Shown: piece after piece, positions 1-9,763 of the stretch | How the letters are laid out: each line of letters begins with the position of its first letter | Position numbering within the stretch: position 1 is the first letter of the stretch | Origin: Avena insularis | Lineage: Eukaryota > Streptophyta > Magnoliopsida > Poales > Poaceae | DNA length: 64,000 nucleotides | Direction of reading: 5' to 3' | NCBI GenBank assembly: GCA_023614405.1 | Contig: CM042684.1 | Span: forward strand, 465,877,650-465,941,649 | Made by a program: the position numbers and the translations under genes | Notes under the pieces: model-generated | Database searches by the model: none | Told to the model about the DNA's origin: nothing | Seen by the model: the letters and a program-made list of their open reading frames with translations, nothing else

Positions 1-1786
1 AGGAAGCCTAGCAGGTTCACGCAAAGATTCTTCGTCATGTGCATCACGTCGATTGAAGAACGAACCTCTAGGTCTTTCCAATACTCAAGCTCCCAAAATA
101 TAGATTTCTTTTTCCACATGGCCGTGTGTCCAGTAATGGGGTCTTTCGGAACAGATTGACCGCCAAAACCCTTTCCAAAGATTACTTCTAGGTCCTTCAC
201 CATACCAAATACATCAGCACCTTTAGGGAGCTTAGGCTTCTTCCGGTAATCTGCCTCACCGTTGAAATTCTTGCCTTTCTTTCTTACTTGATGATTGGTC
301 GGGAGAAATTTACGACACCCCAGGTACACAACCTTCTTACATTTATCCAAATATGTACCTTTAGTATTATCTAAACAGTGTGTGCATGCATTGTATCCCT
401 TGTTTGACTGTCCTGAAATGTTACTAAGAGCAGGCCAATCATTGATGGTTACGAACAACAACGCTCGTAGGTCAAATGGCTCATGTTTGTGCTCATCCCA
501 CACCTTTACACCTGGTTCTTCCTACAACTGCAAAAGTTCATCGACTAATGGCCTTAGGTACACATCAATGTCGTTGCCGGGTTGCTTTGGTCCTTGGATG
601 AGCACTGGCATCATAATGAACTTCTGCTTCATGCACAACCAAGGAGGAAGGTTGTAGATACATAGAGTCACTAGCCAGGTGCTGTGACTACAGCTCTGCT
701 CCCCAAAAGGATTCATGCCGTCTGTACTTAGACCAAACCATAAGTTCATCGCGTCACCTGCAAAGTTCGAGTACTTTCTCTCGATGTTTCTCCACTGCGA
801 CCCATCGGCGGGGTGTCTCAGTTTCCCGTATTTCTTACGCTCTTATTTGTGCCATCGCAACAACCTGGCATGCTCTTTATTTCTGAACAGACGTTTCAAC
901 CGTGGTATTATAGGAGCATACCACATAACCTTAGCAGGAACCCTCTTCTTGGAGGTCTCGTCATCGCCCTCAACATCACCAGGGTCATCTTGTCTGATAT
1001 TGTATCGACATGCATTGCATACCGGGCATTTATCCATATTTTCGTACTTCTCACATGATGCAGGATGCAGTCATTAATGCATGCATGTATCTTCTCCACA
1101 TCTAATCCTAGAGGGCAGATAGTCTTCTTTGCTTCGTACGTTGTCTCGGGCAGCTCATTATCCTTTGGAAGCATCGGCTTCATTATTTTCAGTAACTTCT
1201 CAAATCCCTTGTCAGATAAGTCAGTCTCTGCCTTCCATTTCAGCAGTTCAAGTGTGGTACCGAGCTTTGTGCTACCATCTTCGCAATTTGGGTACAATAA
1301 CTTTTTGTGATCCTTTTGCATGGCCTCCAACTTAAGCTTCTCCCTTTCTGTATCACATTGTTGCTTTGCATCAGAAATGACCCGACCAAGACCATCAGCG
1401 GGCTCATCCGATGCCCGTTGTTCTTCTTCATTGCCGCCTCCCTCTTCTTCATTATCTTCCATTGCAGTATCACCGTATTCTTCAGGGGACATAGGATAGC
1501 TGTCATCATCCTCCTCTTCTTCATTTTCTTCCAGCCTAGCCCCTCTTTCTCCGTGCATGTCCCAACAATAATATCTGGGCATGAAACCTCTCCGAAGCAG
1601 ATGGCTTTGAAGGATTCTCGGGGCAGAGTGCTCCGCCACGTTCCGACAGTCGACGCAGGGACACGGCATAAAATTATCCACTTTGTTTGCCTTAGCCAAA
1701 TCGATAAATTTATGGAGGCCTGCAATAAAATCGGAATAGCGTCGATCGCCATACATCCATCGCATCCGTGCATCGATCTGCGTCAT
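1..1786 (-). pseudogene. CACTA tnp2-type transposase, broken and truncated by the window edge
   Basis: This is the DNA-cutting transposase of a CACTA element; it acts in the nucleus on the element ends. The N-terminus from 1786 shows a transposase-associated domain (WMYGDRR, then paired cysteines CPCVDCRN and an HLLRRGF motif), an acidic linker rich in E and D, and then the tnp2 catalytic region (NLWFGLSTDGMNPFGEQ near 749-700, carrying one catalytic Asp, and YNLPPWLCMKQKF). The reading is broken: an in-frame stop follows LLRWHK near 840, a tryptophan codon after ELLQL is now TAG near 520, and the frame changes near 910. The sequence from 1 to about 500 continues the tnp2 core up to a KKSIFWE-like segment. 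A minus-strand TATA-like box (tatatata, 2037-2044) lies about 250 bp upstream, and a leader intron is likely by analogy with element C. Confidence 0.9.
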
Positions 1787-2057
1787 AATAATTAACCATT
1801 ACAATAACATCGTGAATAGTAAAATGACCACCCTACATGGACAGATACAATATTTTTGTATCAGTTACAGATAAAGAAGATAAGGTTGCTAACCTCAGCC
1901 GAGGATACCGTGTTGTGCGAACGAAAGTGTGGCTCGGACATTTCGTCGAACACCTTGTGTGCAATCAAAGAAAAAAAAGGTAGCACCCACACCTCACACA
2001 CAATCCAGCAAAATTTGGTGGGCAAAGGGCTGGGCTTATATATAGCCAGGGAGGGTT

Positions 2058-2225
2058 TTTGGTCCCGGTTATTGCCACGAACCGAGACCAAAGCCCCTCC
2101 CGCGCGACATGCAGCAGGCATTGGTCCGGTTAATGGCACAACCCGGGACCAATGACTGGGGGCGCCTTGGCTACGCGGCCACGTCGCCCGAGGGCTTGGT
2201 CCCGGTTCGTAACAACCGGGACCAA
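2058..2225. repeat. CACTA A subterminal hairpin repeats, internal cluster (3 copies)
   Basis: Three imperfect inverted repeats lie at 2058-2092, 2119-2154 and 2196-2225. Each has the arms TTGGTCCCGGTT and AACCGGGACCAA around a short spacer; the third has 14-bp perfect arms. They lie between the tnp2 promoter on the minus strand and the accessory-ORF promoter on the plus strand. In the En/Spm family such subterminal repeats are bound by the regulatory protein TnpA; that role here is an inference. Confidence 0.85.
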
Positions 2226-2251
2226 TGCCCACCGTCGCTTTCGTCTTCAGA

Positions 2252-2259
2252 TATAAATA
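2252..2259 (+). promoter_or_regulatory. TATA box of accessory ORF in CACTA A
   Basis: TATAAATA-like sequence (atataaatat at 2251-2260) about 115 bp upstream of the ATG at 2373 and directly after the subterminal repeat cluster. The spacing suits a plant core promoter. It is divergent from the minus-strand tnp2 promoter at about 2040. Confidence 0.5.
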
Positions 2260-2372
2260 TGAGGCCACAGCCTGCTTTCGCCATCGCCTCTCCACCCCAC
2301 CCCTTTAGTCATCGCCTCTCCACCGCGCCGTCGTCTCGCCTCCCCTCCCTCTCCAATCTCCACCACGCCGTC

Positions 2373-2870
2373 ATGGAGGTGCGCACGCTCAACCACTACG
2401 AGGTGGCGATGTTTGCGTACTACGGCATCCTCGCGCCGCCGCGCGCGACCGTGCCCGCTGGATTTCGCATCAGCGAGGCGGGTGTGCCGGTGGCTCCGCT
2501 CCTCAACCCCCGCGGATACGAGATGGAGTACGTCATCGTGGAGCGTCGACGCCAGCTGCCCGCGTGCATGAGGGCGTTGCCCGACGCTGTGGCGGCTATC
2601 TTGGCCCGGCTGTTCAAGAAGGAGCGGAAGGCCAAGCTTGGCAACCGCATCGTGGACGGGCGCCTAGTGCACCCGGATCGCCGGAACCAAGAAGGATGGG
2701 AGATGTTCTGGTCTGTCCAGGGACGGACCATCTACACCGCCATCGACGCCGCTAGGCGTGCAGAGGAGCTCTGTCTCCCGAACAACGCCGAAATCGTGGA
2801 GGTTTTGTCCGACGACGACGAGGAAGCCGGCGACTCGGAGGACAGCGGCAGCGGAAGTGTTGTCGACTAG
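2373..2870 (+). CDS. CACTA accessory protein, unknown function (165 aa, acidic tail)
   Basis: An intact ORF with strong GC-rich third positions, reading away from tnp2 towards the element end. No known domain is recognised. It has three visible parts: an N-terminal block with VPAGFRISEAGVPVAP (residues about 28-43), a middle block rich in R, K and W with the segment FKKERKAK and then GWEMFWSVQGRT (about residues 108-119), and a strongly acidic C-terminus (SDDDEEAGDSEDSGSGS). The same three-part plan, with the motifs VPVGWMLSAGGVPVPP and GRRLWWRGRT and an acidic tail, is seen in the ORF at 27583-28128 in CACTA C, so this is a transposon-borne family. The start was chosen because this ATG follows the leader and begins the conserved part; an upstream in-frame ATG at 2109 lies within the repeat cluster. 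It may bind DNA or another transposon protein; this is a guess from its charge pattern. Confidence 0.65.
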   Translation: MEVRTLNHYEVAMFAYYGILAPPRATVPAGFRISEAGVPVAPLLNPRGYEMEYVIVERRRQLPACMRALPDAVAAILARLFKKERKAKLGNRIVDGRLVHPDRRNQEGWEMFWSVQGRTIYTAIDAARRAEELCLPNNAEIVEVLSDDDEEAGDSEDSGSGSVVD

Positions 2871-3062
2871 GAATTTGTAAAATCGCATCTTTGTATGGAA
2901 AAATTTGTGGTCGAATAATAAAATGTCTCAATTTAGACCTTTGTCTCGATTAATTCTTGAAAGATTTTTTCAAAATACTGAACAATTCAATTTCTACCTC
3001 GAATTAATTTCTGCCTCGAATTAATTTACATTAATTATCCTGGACTACTGACCGTTGCGGGG

Positions 3063-3262
3063 TTTTTGGTCCCGGTTCGTGGCATGAACCGGGACCAATG
3101 CTCCGCAGAGCGCCACGTGTGCGTCGCGAGGACATTGGTCCCGTTTCGTGCCACCAACCCGGACCAATGCTTACAGATGAATCGGGACCAATGCTCAGAC
3201 GGCATGAACTGGGACCGGTGCCTGGCATTGGTCCCGATTATGAAAACGAATCGGAACCAATG
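3063..3262. repeat. CACTA A subterminal hairpin repeats, terminal cluster
   Basis: Inverted-repeat units of the same word as at 2058-2225: one at 3063-3100 (arms TTGGTCCCGGTTC and GAACCGGGACCAA), one at 3134-3169 with mismatches, degenerate half units around 3178-3216, and one at 3226-3262. They lie within 40-240 bp of the terminus at 3303, which is the normal position of CACTA subterminal repeats. Confidence 0.85.
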
Positions 3263-3303
3263 AAATTTGGACGCTGGACCAAAGGCCCCTCTTTCTACCA
3301 GTG

Positions 3304-3451
3304 ATAAGATGTTTTAGCTTTGTAAAAGGAATGTATCTAAACCTCTTTTAATGTATAGGTTCACTCCAAACCTACATAAACCTACATACTAAAAAGTGTC
3401 TAGATACACTTCATTATAAAACTAAAATATCTTATATTGAAACGGAGGGAG
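3304..3451. mobile_element. Stowaway-type (Tc1/Mariner) MITE, right-hand remnant
   Basis: The right end reads atatcttatattgaaacgga then gggag (to 3451); on the other strand this is CTCCCTCCGTTTCAATATAA, the classic Stowaway terminus. Directly after the CACTA end the bases ataagatgttttagc are the mirror of the right-hand aaaatatcttat, so CACTA A entered the MITE about 20 bp from its left end. The TA target duplication at the right end is degraded (reads gctga). Confidence 0.7.
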
Positions 3452-4439
3452 CTGATCGGAGCGAGTGCGCAGCGCATGGAGGTATCGTAGAGTGATTGGC
3501 CGTGTCAATTTCCTGTCGCCGCTTTAGCCGAGAGATTTGGCAGATACTAACTCGTTTTCTGTGGAGCATCAGATACTAATTAGTTTTCTAACAGATCCAG
3601 AACAGAGTGAATTTTCTAGGTTAAAGTTGCACCGAGCTATTGAACTTCAGAGGGGAAAAAGAGAACGTGCACCAAACATCAGATACTGTATGTCGCTTGC
3701 TCTGAGCGTACTTTTTAATAGCGGTTCAGAGCAGAGCCGTTCAGGTTTACACTACTAACTAATATCTCCCCGTTGCCATAAAGAAGCTAGAAGTAGTATC
3801 TTCCTAGTCAAAAAGGTACACCAGCAAGCAAATATCTTGCTCTTAACATACTGTTCTTTTTTACCTTTTCTAGAAAAATGATTGAAGACAAGGTTAATAT
3901 CTCCCTGTGCCAAATATCTTCGTCTTTACCTTATTTTCAAACCCTTTAGGCTTTGGTACAACCATTCGAAAAAAAACCTTTAGTACAAGAGTTGTGCAAA
4001 GTTAATCTTCTTCTATTGTTGCGACTTGCACTAGTGCTAGTCACATAGGTGCACGTCTTGCCGGAGATCGAGGCAACCTTGCAGCGTCGTACGTCGTCTA
4101 AAAGCACCCGACAAGCTGCATCATATGGATCGGGTCTAGTCCAACTGTCTCGGCTCAAGCGACGCTGCACTCCAGTGGCCGCATCGTCTTTGTCTCCACG
4201 GGGAGCAGGTCTAGCTCTCTGCACCAGTCAGACAATGAATGACATGAGGGAGTGGACACTCCCACGACGAACGGCACCTACTGTTTAATAGCCACGCGCT
4301 CTATGACAGAGACCCATGTGGTTCGCGACGAGGATATCTGCTTGCCTGATTCGATGACTTCCCAGGCGCCACGTCGGAGCCGGCGTGGAAGGTGGCCAAG
4401 GAAAGGCTGAGGCCCTCCCTGAATCCCATGTATGCTCGT
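3452..4439. other. Intergenic, nothing recognised
   Basis: No convincing gene or element. There is a GC-rich patch at about 4060-4400 with short open frames on both strands, none with a known motif. It is probably old decayed sequence. Confidence 0.5.
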
Positions 4440-4717
4440 AAGGGCCGGTCCTGAGATTTCATGGGCCGGGGTGGAGGAAGGAACCTAGGCCTTTAATATG
4501 AATTATAAAATAATAATTATTAATAGTAAAATGGTTAAATAAATACTTAAATGCATCTAAAATATATATTTATACATATTATTTAAAAATAATCCATGTA
4601 ATATTTCTAGATGCAAAGTTACTCATGATGGTATATTAGTATTGATGTTAACAATTATCATGTCAACTCTAATTGATAATAGTGTCATCGTGTTGGCCGA
4701 TGGTTATATTATTATTA
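4440..4717 (+). mobile_element. Possible hAT-type element left terminus, cut by the Helitron
   Basis: agggccggtcctgagattt at 4441-4459 resembles the grass hAT terminus CAGGGCCGGCCCTGAG, followed by AT-rich sequence. No right terminus or 8-bp duplication was found, so this is a weak call. The Helitron boundary at 4718 ends the visible part. Confidence 0.25.
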
Positions 4718-6054
4718 CTAGTATAATATCTGTGCGTTGCTACGGTTTAAATATTGTTTAGACAAAATGGTGAATTTCACTATGATAAATTAGTTTGACA
4801 AACGTCTTTATGGGCGAGCTACCTTCATGAATCAGGGTAGCTTTCTTGCCGCAGTGAGGATGATGGGCGTGGGCGCCGCCAATGGGAGTTTCGCTGCGGC
4901 CGGTGATGTGGCACAAGGGAATGAAAGCGGGATGGGTACTCGGCCACCAGAGGGCCTAGATCTTGGAGGGCAGAGAGGTTTAGAGCCGCCATAGTCAACG
5001 ACGAAGGAACTGCTACGGGGCAAGGGATTCGGGGAGCCAGCAGCGGAAAAAGCTCGAAGGCATGGTCGCCCATCGCTCAAGCCCTGCAGGTGCACACCGA
5101 GACGGGAGGGCGCGCGGTGGAGGAGGCGCCGATGACCAGGCGCGCTGGAAAGCGGAGGAAGGGGAACAATGTGTTTCACTTGTTGACTTGGCGGTGGCAA
5201 TGCAAGTAATTTGACCGGACAATCGGGGGCAAAAGCGAAAAATAATTGTCGGATGGAATAAGCATGTCTTTTTAGAACGATTAGCACATGATGGAGCAGG
5301 AAATAAGCATTCGTGATTAATATTTTTATAGCTAAACAAAGGATTCTTAGGTGGCTTAAGGGGATTCTCGAACTTACGAATATCTCCAAATTCTCAACAC
5401 ATTCTTTGGTTTTGTTGTCTTATTTCATTTGTACTCTCGTAACCTTAATCATATACAAAACACTGCTATTGGTATTTTTCTTTCTACTTTTACTCTCACC
5501 TGACGTCTTTTCTCTTCCCTGTAGTACTTGTTTATTTTCCGCATGTCTCCTCTACTATGCTTCCTCCCCAGACTCATGTTCGTTCCATGTAGAAACCGAA
5601 AACAGCGGCAAAAAAGGTCGTAGGTATCTGCAAACAGCCTCATGCCTCTGAATCTCTGTTGTCGCTGTCGCGGGAGAAGAGAGACGCACAGAACCACGGA
5701 AGCAGGAGGCTGATGTGAAGCGAGATAACCCTTGGCCTCTCGATCGGAACACCTGGGTGCCGCCTCCTCATCCGCATTGCTAGACGCCCTCACGGCATCT
5801 TTGGCGATGCAGCGCTTGGGCGCACCTTCCGTACCGGCGCAGGTCATCGATGGATTGATTAGTCTAAAGGTTTTGGACTTGGAACCTAGCCCCTTATTTG
5901 ACAGCGATGAGGCCAGGGCCATATGATCCTGTAGAGACCGACGGCGTACCATGCATAAGTGGAATCTAGACATGGTATCTAGACAGGCTTGGACTTGTAG
6001 TTGGAAGTCGAACGTGGACTTGGAGTTCGAGTGTCACTATGGCACGTCCAGGAT

Positions 6055-6500
6055 TCATAGGCATTTTTCTTAGAGGCACTATTTGCAACTGCTTCTAATT
6101 ATAGACTTTTTGTGGTATTTTAAAAAATAGTGCCTCAAATTGTGAGATTTTAGAGGTAGTTTTTAAAATGCCACTAATAGTTAACCTTTTGAGGCACTAT
6201 TGCTATTGCCTCTAACGTTTTGAAAAATAGAGGCACAGTCTAGTGCCTCTATGCTGAACTATTTGTGCCACTTTTACTTGTGCCTCAAAAGGACAGATCT
6301 TTTAGAGGCACTATTTTCAAAATACCACTAAAAGAAAGTGCCACAAATAGTTTGTCTTCAGAGGCACTCAAATTTGCCTCTAATGGTTGAGCAATTGTGG
6401 CACCATTAGTTATGCCTCAAATGGATAGTTTTTTTTTTTTTGAGGCACAGTTGATATTGCCTCTAATTTGAGATCAAACATGGCTCAACTGGCCACTTTC
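6055..6500. repeat. CACTA B left subterminal repeats
   Basis: Many copies of the words gaggcactatt and gtgcctc(t/a)aa in alternating orientation, about every 40-60 bp. They are potential binding sites for the CACTA regulatory protein. Confidence 0.85.
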
Positions 6501-7737
6501 GGGTGTGCCTCAAAATGGCAATCCATTTGTGTCATTCTTAGCGTCAAATGGTTTCTCAAGTTGGGTCAAATCGTGAGATTCAATGTTCCAACTAGTAGTT
6601 CGGTCCAATATGCTTTTTTTTGTTGACACGTTCTGTTCCGGTAGTACAACAAGTTGGGTCAAATCCTGAGATTCACCTACTTAACAAATTTGACATACAT
6701 GTTCAAATTAGTAGTTGAGTCCAATATGCTTACATTACATGCATACCTTTTTGTTTGGTACCGTAATATCCCGTGACATATGGAGACAGTATTTGTTCAA
6801 CAATTGGACTTGTCCACATATGCAGAGGGACACACCTTATGGTAAGATATGCTTGACCGCAAACCGTGACCGTTCGTGAATAAACCAATGCATCTTCCCT
6901 TGAAAATCGGTAGGCGCAGCTATTAATCTGAAAATTTTGCATCGTGCCACCTAATTTCAAAGCTCGTAGTGCTTTTCTGTGATAGGGAAAAGTCACAAAC
7001 ATTCTTTTCATCTGTAGATCGATGGATACTTATACCTTTAGACATTACATCATGATCCTAAGCACGGTATCTTCCTGTTTATTTTAGCTGACATGGTAGA
7101 ACAGTATTGGCCCATATGTTTGGCTGGAAAGCCGAGCATACCGTATGCTGCAACAAACGAATACACGATTTTAGCAAGACAATGCGCATCCGAGTGTTTA
7201 TGTTTTTACAGTCTTAGTCATTTACTCCTGAGTGTGAAGAGAAACTGAAGCCTGTAGTAGGGATGATATTTGAAGAGTGTGAATATATTTGCAAAATATC
7301 GATGATGAAGCTTGTTCTTCCAATATACCATGTTAGTATGCTACTACTTTTACAGTAAATAAAAACATAAGCTCTTATCGCTTGACCAGACTAAGGTATG
7401 GGGCTATATTAACATTACTGAATTAACTTTTTTTCAGATAAATGATATGCATGTCACAGAATCTAGGCACCTTGAGCATTACTGGGAGTATATTGACTAT
7501 ACTGAAGGCTTCTAGTTCACTACTGGAGATGCATTCATAGTTGTTCAATGATGTAGATGCACTTATGTTCACTGCTGTACATGTATTCATAATTACAAAA
7601 TGTACCTATGTTATGTATTGTGTTCACAAAAGTAAACATGTGATATTTGTTGAGATGAAATGAAGTTAGAACCTGTGTTATGTATGGACGAGCTACAGCT
7701 CCTCCATGTGATGTGTAGAAACAACAAATGGTCATTC

Positions 7738-8320
7738 GGAGGCAATTTGAAAATGCCTCAAATTAGATGAATGCCTTTTAGAGGCACTATTTAGAGTACC
7801 TCAAATGGTTAACTTTTAGAGGCACTCTCAAAAGTGCCTCAAAAGTGCCTCAAACAATTATTTGTAGAGGCAGTATTGAGAGTGCCTCAAAGGGTAAGCA
7901 TTTAGAGGCACTATTGGGAGTGTCTCAAATGGTTAGCTTTAGAGGCACTCTGATTAGTGCCTCAGATGGTTGGCTTTTAGAGGCACTATTGAGAGTGCCT
8001 CAAATGGTTGGCTTTAGAGGCATTATTGAGAGTGTCTCTAGAGCCAACCATTTGAGGCACTATTGAGAGTGCCTCTAAAGCAACCATTTGAGGCACAGTG
8101 CCTCAAATGGTTAGCTTTAGAGGCACTATTAAGAATGTCTCAAATGGTTAGTTTTACAGGGACTCTTAAAAATGTCTCAAATGATTAGGATTTTGAGGCA
8201 TTTTTTGAAATTGGCTCTAATGACTTTTACCTACACGATCATCCATGGCTTTTTTTAGTGCCTCAAAAAATCATTTGTGGCACTAATTATACTATTACAG
8301 GCACTTTAGGGTGCCTCTAA
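7738..8320. repeat. CACTA B right subterminal repeats, including an inverted duplication
   Basis: About a dozen copies of the tttagaggcactattgagag word. From about 8005 to 8135 the array turns over on itself: tttagaggca..gagagtg, then gagccaaccatttgaggc, then tgcctctaaagcaaccattt, so a long self-pairing stretch exists. Confidence 0.85.
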
Positions 8321-8456
8321 ATGCTGGACGTGCCATAGTGTGTGGCACAAAACGAAAGGGAGGACACGGTTCAAAGGCGTCTTTGACGGTGGATGAAAAC
8401 GGGTTTACCTACCAGATGTGACGAAAACCACCTTAAGACTTTTTATATAGTAGAGA

Positions 8457-8810
8457 TAGATATAGATATGACTACCGTCCGCTACATGTAGGGCGATGGT
8501 CTATGAACGTGTATGTTCTAAGTCAGATAAATTTCTCCAGCTCTCTCATTAGTATTCTATTTTATAGCCGTGCACCAAACGAATTGCTCTAGCCCTTTCA
8601 TCGGCGTTCAACTTTACAGCCGTGCCCCGAGGGCATAGAGTCTTTGCAATAGTTAGTCATTAATAGCGAGACTGGAGATATGTTTCATCAATTGCTTGAC
8701 TTAATATGTGATTTAGACGCGGATAAATATGGCTATTTTTACAGCCATCAATCATGTATTATTTCTTACTAAAATGATATGCAGGCAAACATAAAGTAAA
8801 TGTGGCCTTT
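8457..8810. other. Intergenic 3' of the B3 gene remnant
   Basis: AT-rich. It probably includes the 3' untranslated region of the minus-strand B3 gene near 8760-8810. No element boundary was found. Confidence 0.4.
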
Positions 8811-9362
8811 TTATTCTAGGATGTGGCCCACACGCAGGTTACACTCGTCCACGAAGGCGTGCCAGTTGATCTCTAGGGACACGTGGTCGTCACGGTCGGT
8901 GTGCGTGCCCACGGTCCATGGCCCCTGCCCACTGTCGGCCTCGTGAAGCAGCAGCGTCGCTGGCATCCGGCTGAGGAACTCACGGACGAAGGCATCCGGA
9001 AGCCTCACCGAGCCTCTGATACCTAGGTGCATGACGAGGACGAACTCGGAGCTGGAGAAATGGGGAAACGCTCTCTCTCGAAGAAAAAGAGGATTGAGGG
9101 AGCAGAGTGCCTCCCACGGTCACACTGGTGCCCGCGTCCACGGCCGTGCCCGTGGCCATGCACCGGAACGACGTTTGGCGTCTGGGACAGAGAAGACGAA
9201 GACATATTGTTTGCGGCCTGGCCCGCGTGGTGGGGGCACGGCTACAGGTGAAGGCAACCGTCAAGATTCATGGGCATAGCACTCTCCGAACGTGCAATGG
9301 AAAGGCATCACCTCAGCAGAATATGATGAGGAAGACGAGTTAGGTTGCCCCGCCGCAGCCGC

Positions 9363-9657
9363 TGTCAGCGCTGCTTCCTCTACACCACGGGCCGACGGAG
9401 GAGATATGGGCCGAAGCATCGACGCGAGCCGGGCCCATGAACGCAAGAGGAGCCGCGTCCCTAGCTCACGCTACCCCGCTGAGGAATGGGACACCGCTTA
9501 GTATAATAGGGACAGACTAGCGCTAGAACCGGTGGCGAATTACTCGGCAGATGCCGTAGCTTGTAAGGGAACTCGAATACCGCCCAGTTTGTATCACCAA
9601 ATTATTATCCAGTACTAAATTGCCGATCTCTATAGCAATCCAAGCTGGTTGCTAACA
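9363..9657 (+). repeat. 5' LTR of the Reina-like element (295 bp)
   Basis: Begins TGTCAGCG and ends CTAACA. It lacks about 20 bp (after tacaccac) that the 3' LTR has; the missing piece ends in the same ccac, so the deletion probably arose between short direct repeats. Confidence 0.95.
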
Positions 9658-9660
9658 ATC

Positions 9661-9678
9661 TGGTATCAGAAGTCTACG
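9661..9678 (+). promoter_or_regulatory. Primer-binding site, initiator Met tRNA type
   Basis: TGGTATCAGA at 9661-9670, three bases after the LTR end, matches the complement of the plant initiator-Met tRNA 3' end. Confidence 0.85.
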
Positions 9679-9763
9679 ATCATTTTCTCTACCTTGCCAC
9701 ATACTGGATCACCACCACCATACGCGCTTGCGGGCGGAGGCGGATCGACGGCGAGCGGAGCTG

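Larger units (their letters stand above)
1..3303 (-). mobile_element. CACTA (En/Spm) DNA transposon A, right part; left end outside the window
   Basis: The element holds a minus-strand tnp2 transposase, two clusters of hairpin-like subterminal repeats and a plus-strand accessory ORF. It ends in an inverted CACTA terminus, ctttctaccagtg at 3291-3303, which reads CACTGGTAGAAAG on the other strand. The next bases, ATA at 3304-3306, are the expected 3-bp target duplication, but the partner copy lies left of the window. What follows is the body of a Stowaway-like MITE, so the transposon landed inside that MITE. Family assignment rests on the terminus, the tnp2 domains and the subterminal repeats. 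Confidence 0.88.
6035..8340. mobile_element. Non-autonomous CACTA transposon B, complete (2306 bp)
   Basis: Perfect 17-bp terminal inverted repeats, CACTATGGCACGTCCAG at 6035-6051 and its complement at 8324-8340, flanked by the 3-bp target duplication TGT (6032-6034 and 8341-8343). Both arms are packed with a repeated word, gaggcactattga..gtgcctc, in both orientations. The middle (about 6540-7740) is AT-rich with no transposase, so it must move with proteins supplied elsewhere. It lies wholly inside the Helitron and so is younger than it. Confidence 0.95.
4718..8456 (-). mobile_element. Helitron, minus strand, carrying nested CACTA B
   Basis: On the minus strand the element starts TCTCTACTATATAAAAAG (8456 downwards) after a flanking A, and ends with a degenerate CCGTAGCAACGCACAG hairpin followed by CTAG at 4721-4718 and a flanking T. 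These are the standard grass Helitron ends (insertion between A and T, 5' TC, 3' hairpin and CTAG). It has no Rep/helicase gene, so it is non-autonomous. Without the CACTA insertion it would be about 1.43 kb. Two GC-rich patches (4850-5160 and 5640-5970) could be captured gene pieces, since Helitrons commonly carry them, but no protein family is recognised in them. Confidence 0.72.

Noticed and set aside
4825..5389. Minus-strand ORFs of 82-185 codons
   Set aside because: Overlapping frames in a GC-rich patch inside the Helitron, with no family resemblance and no consistent start.
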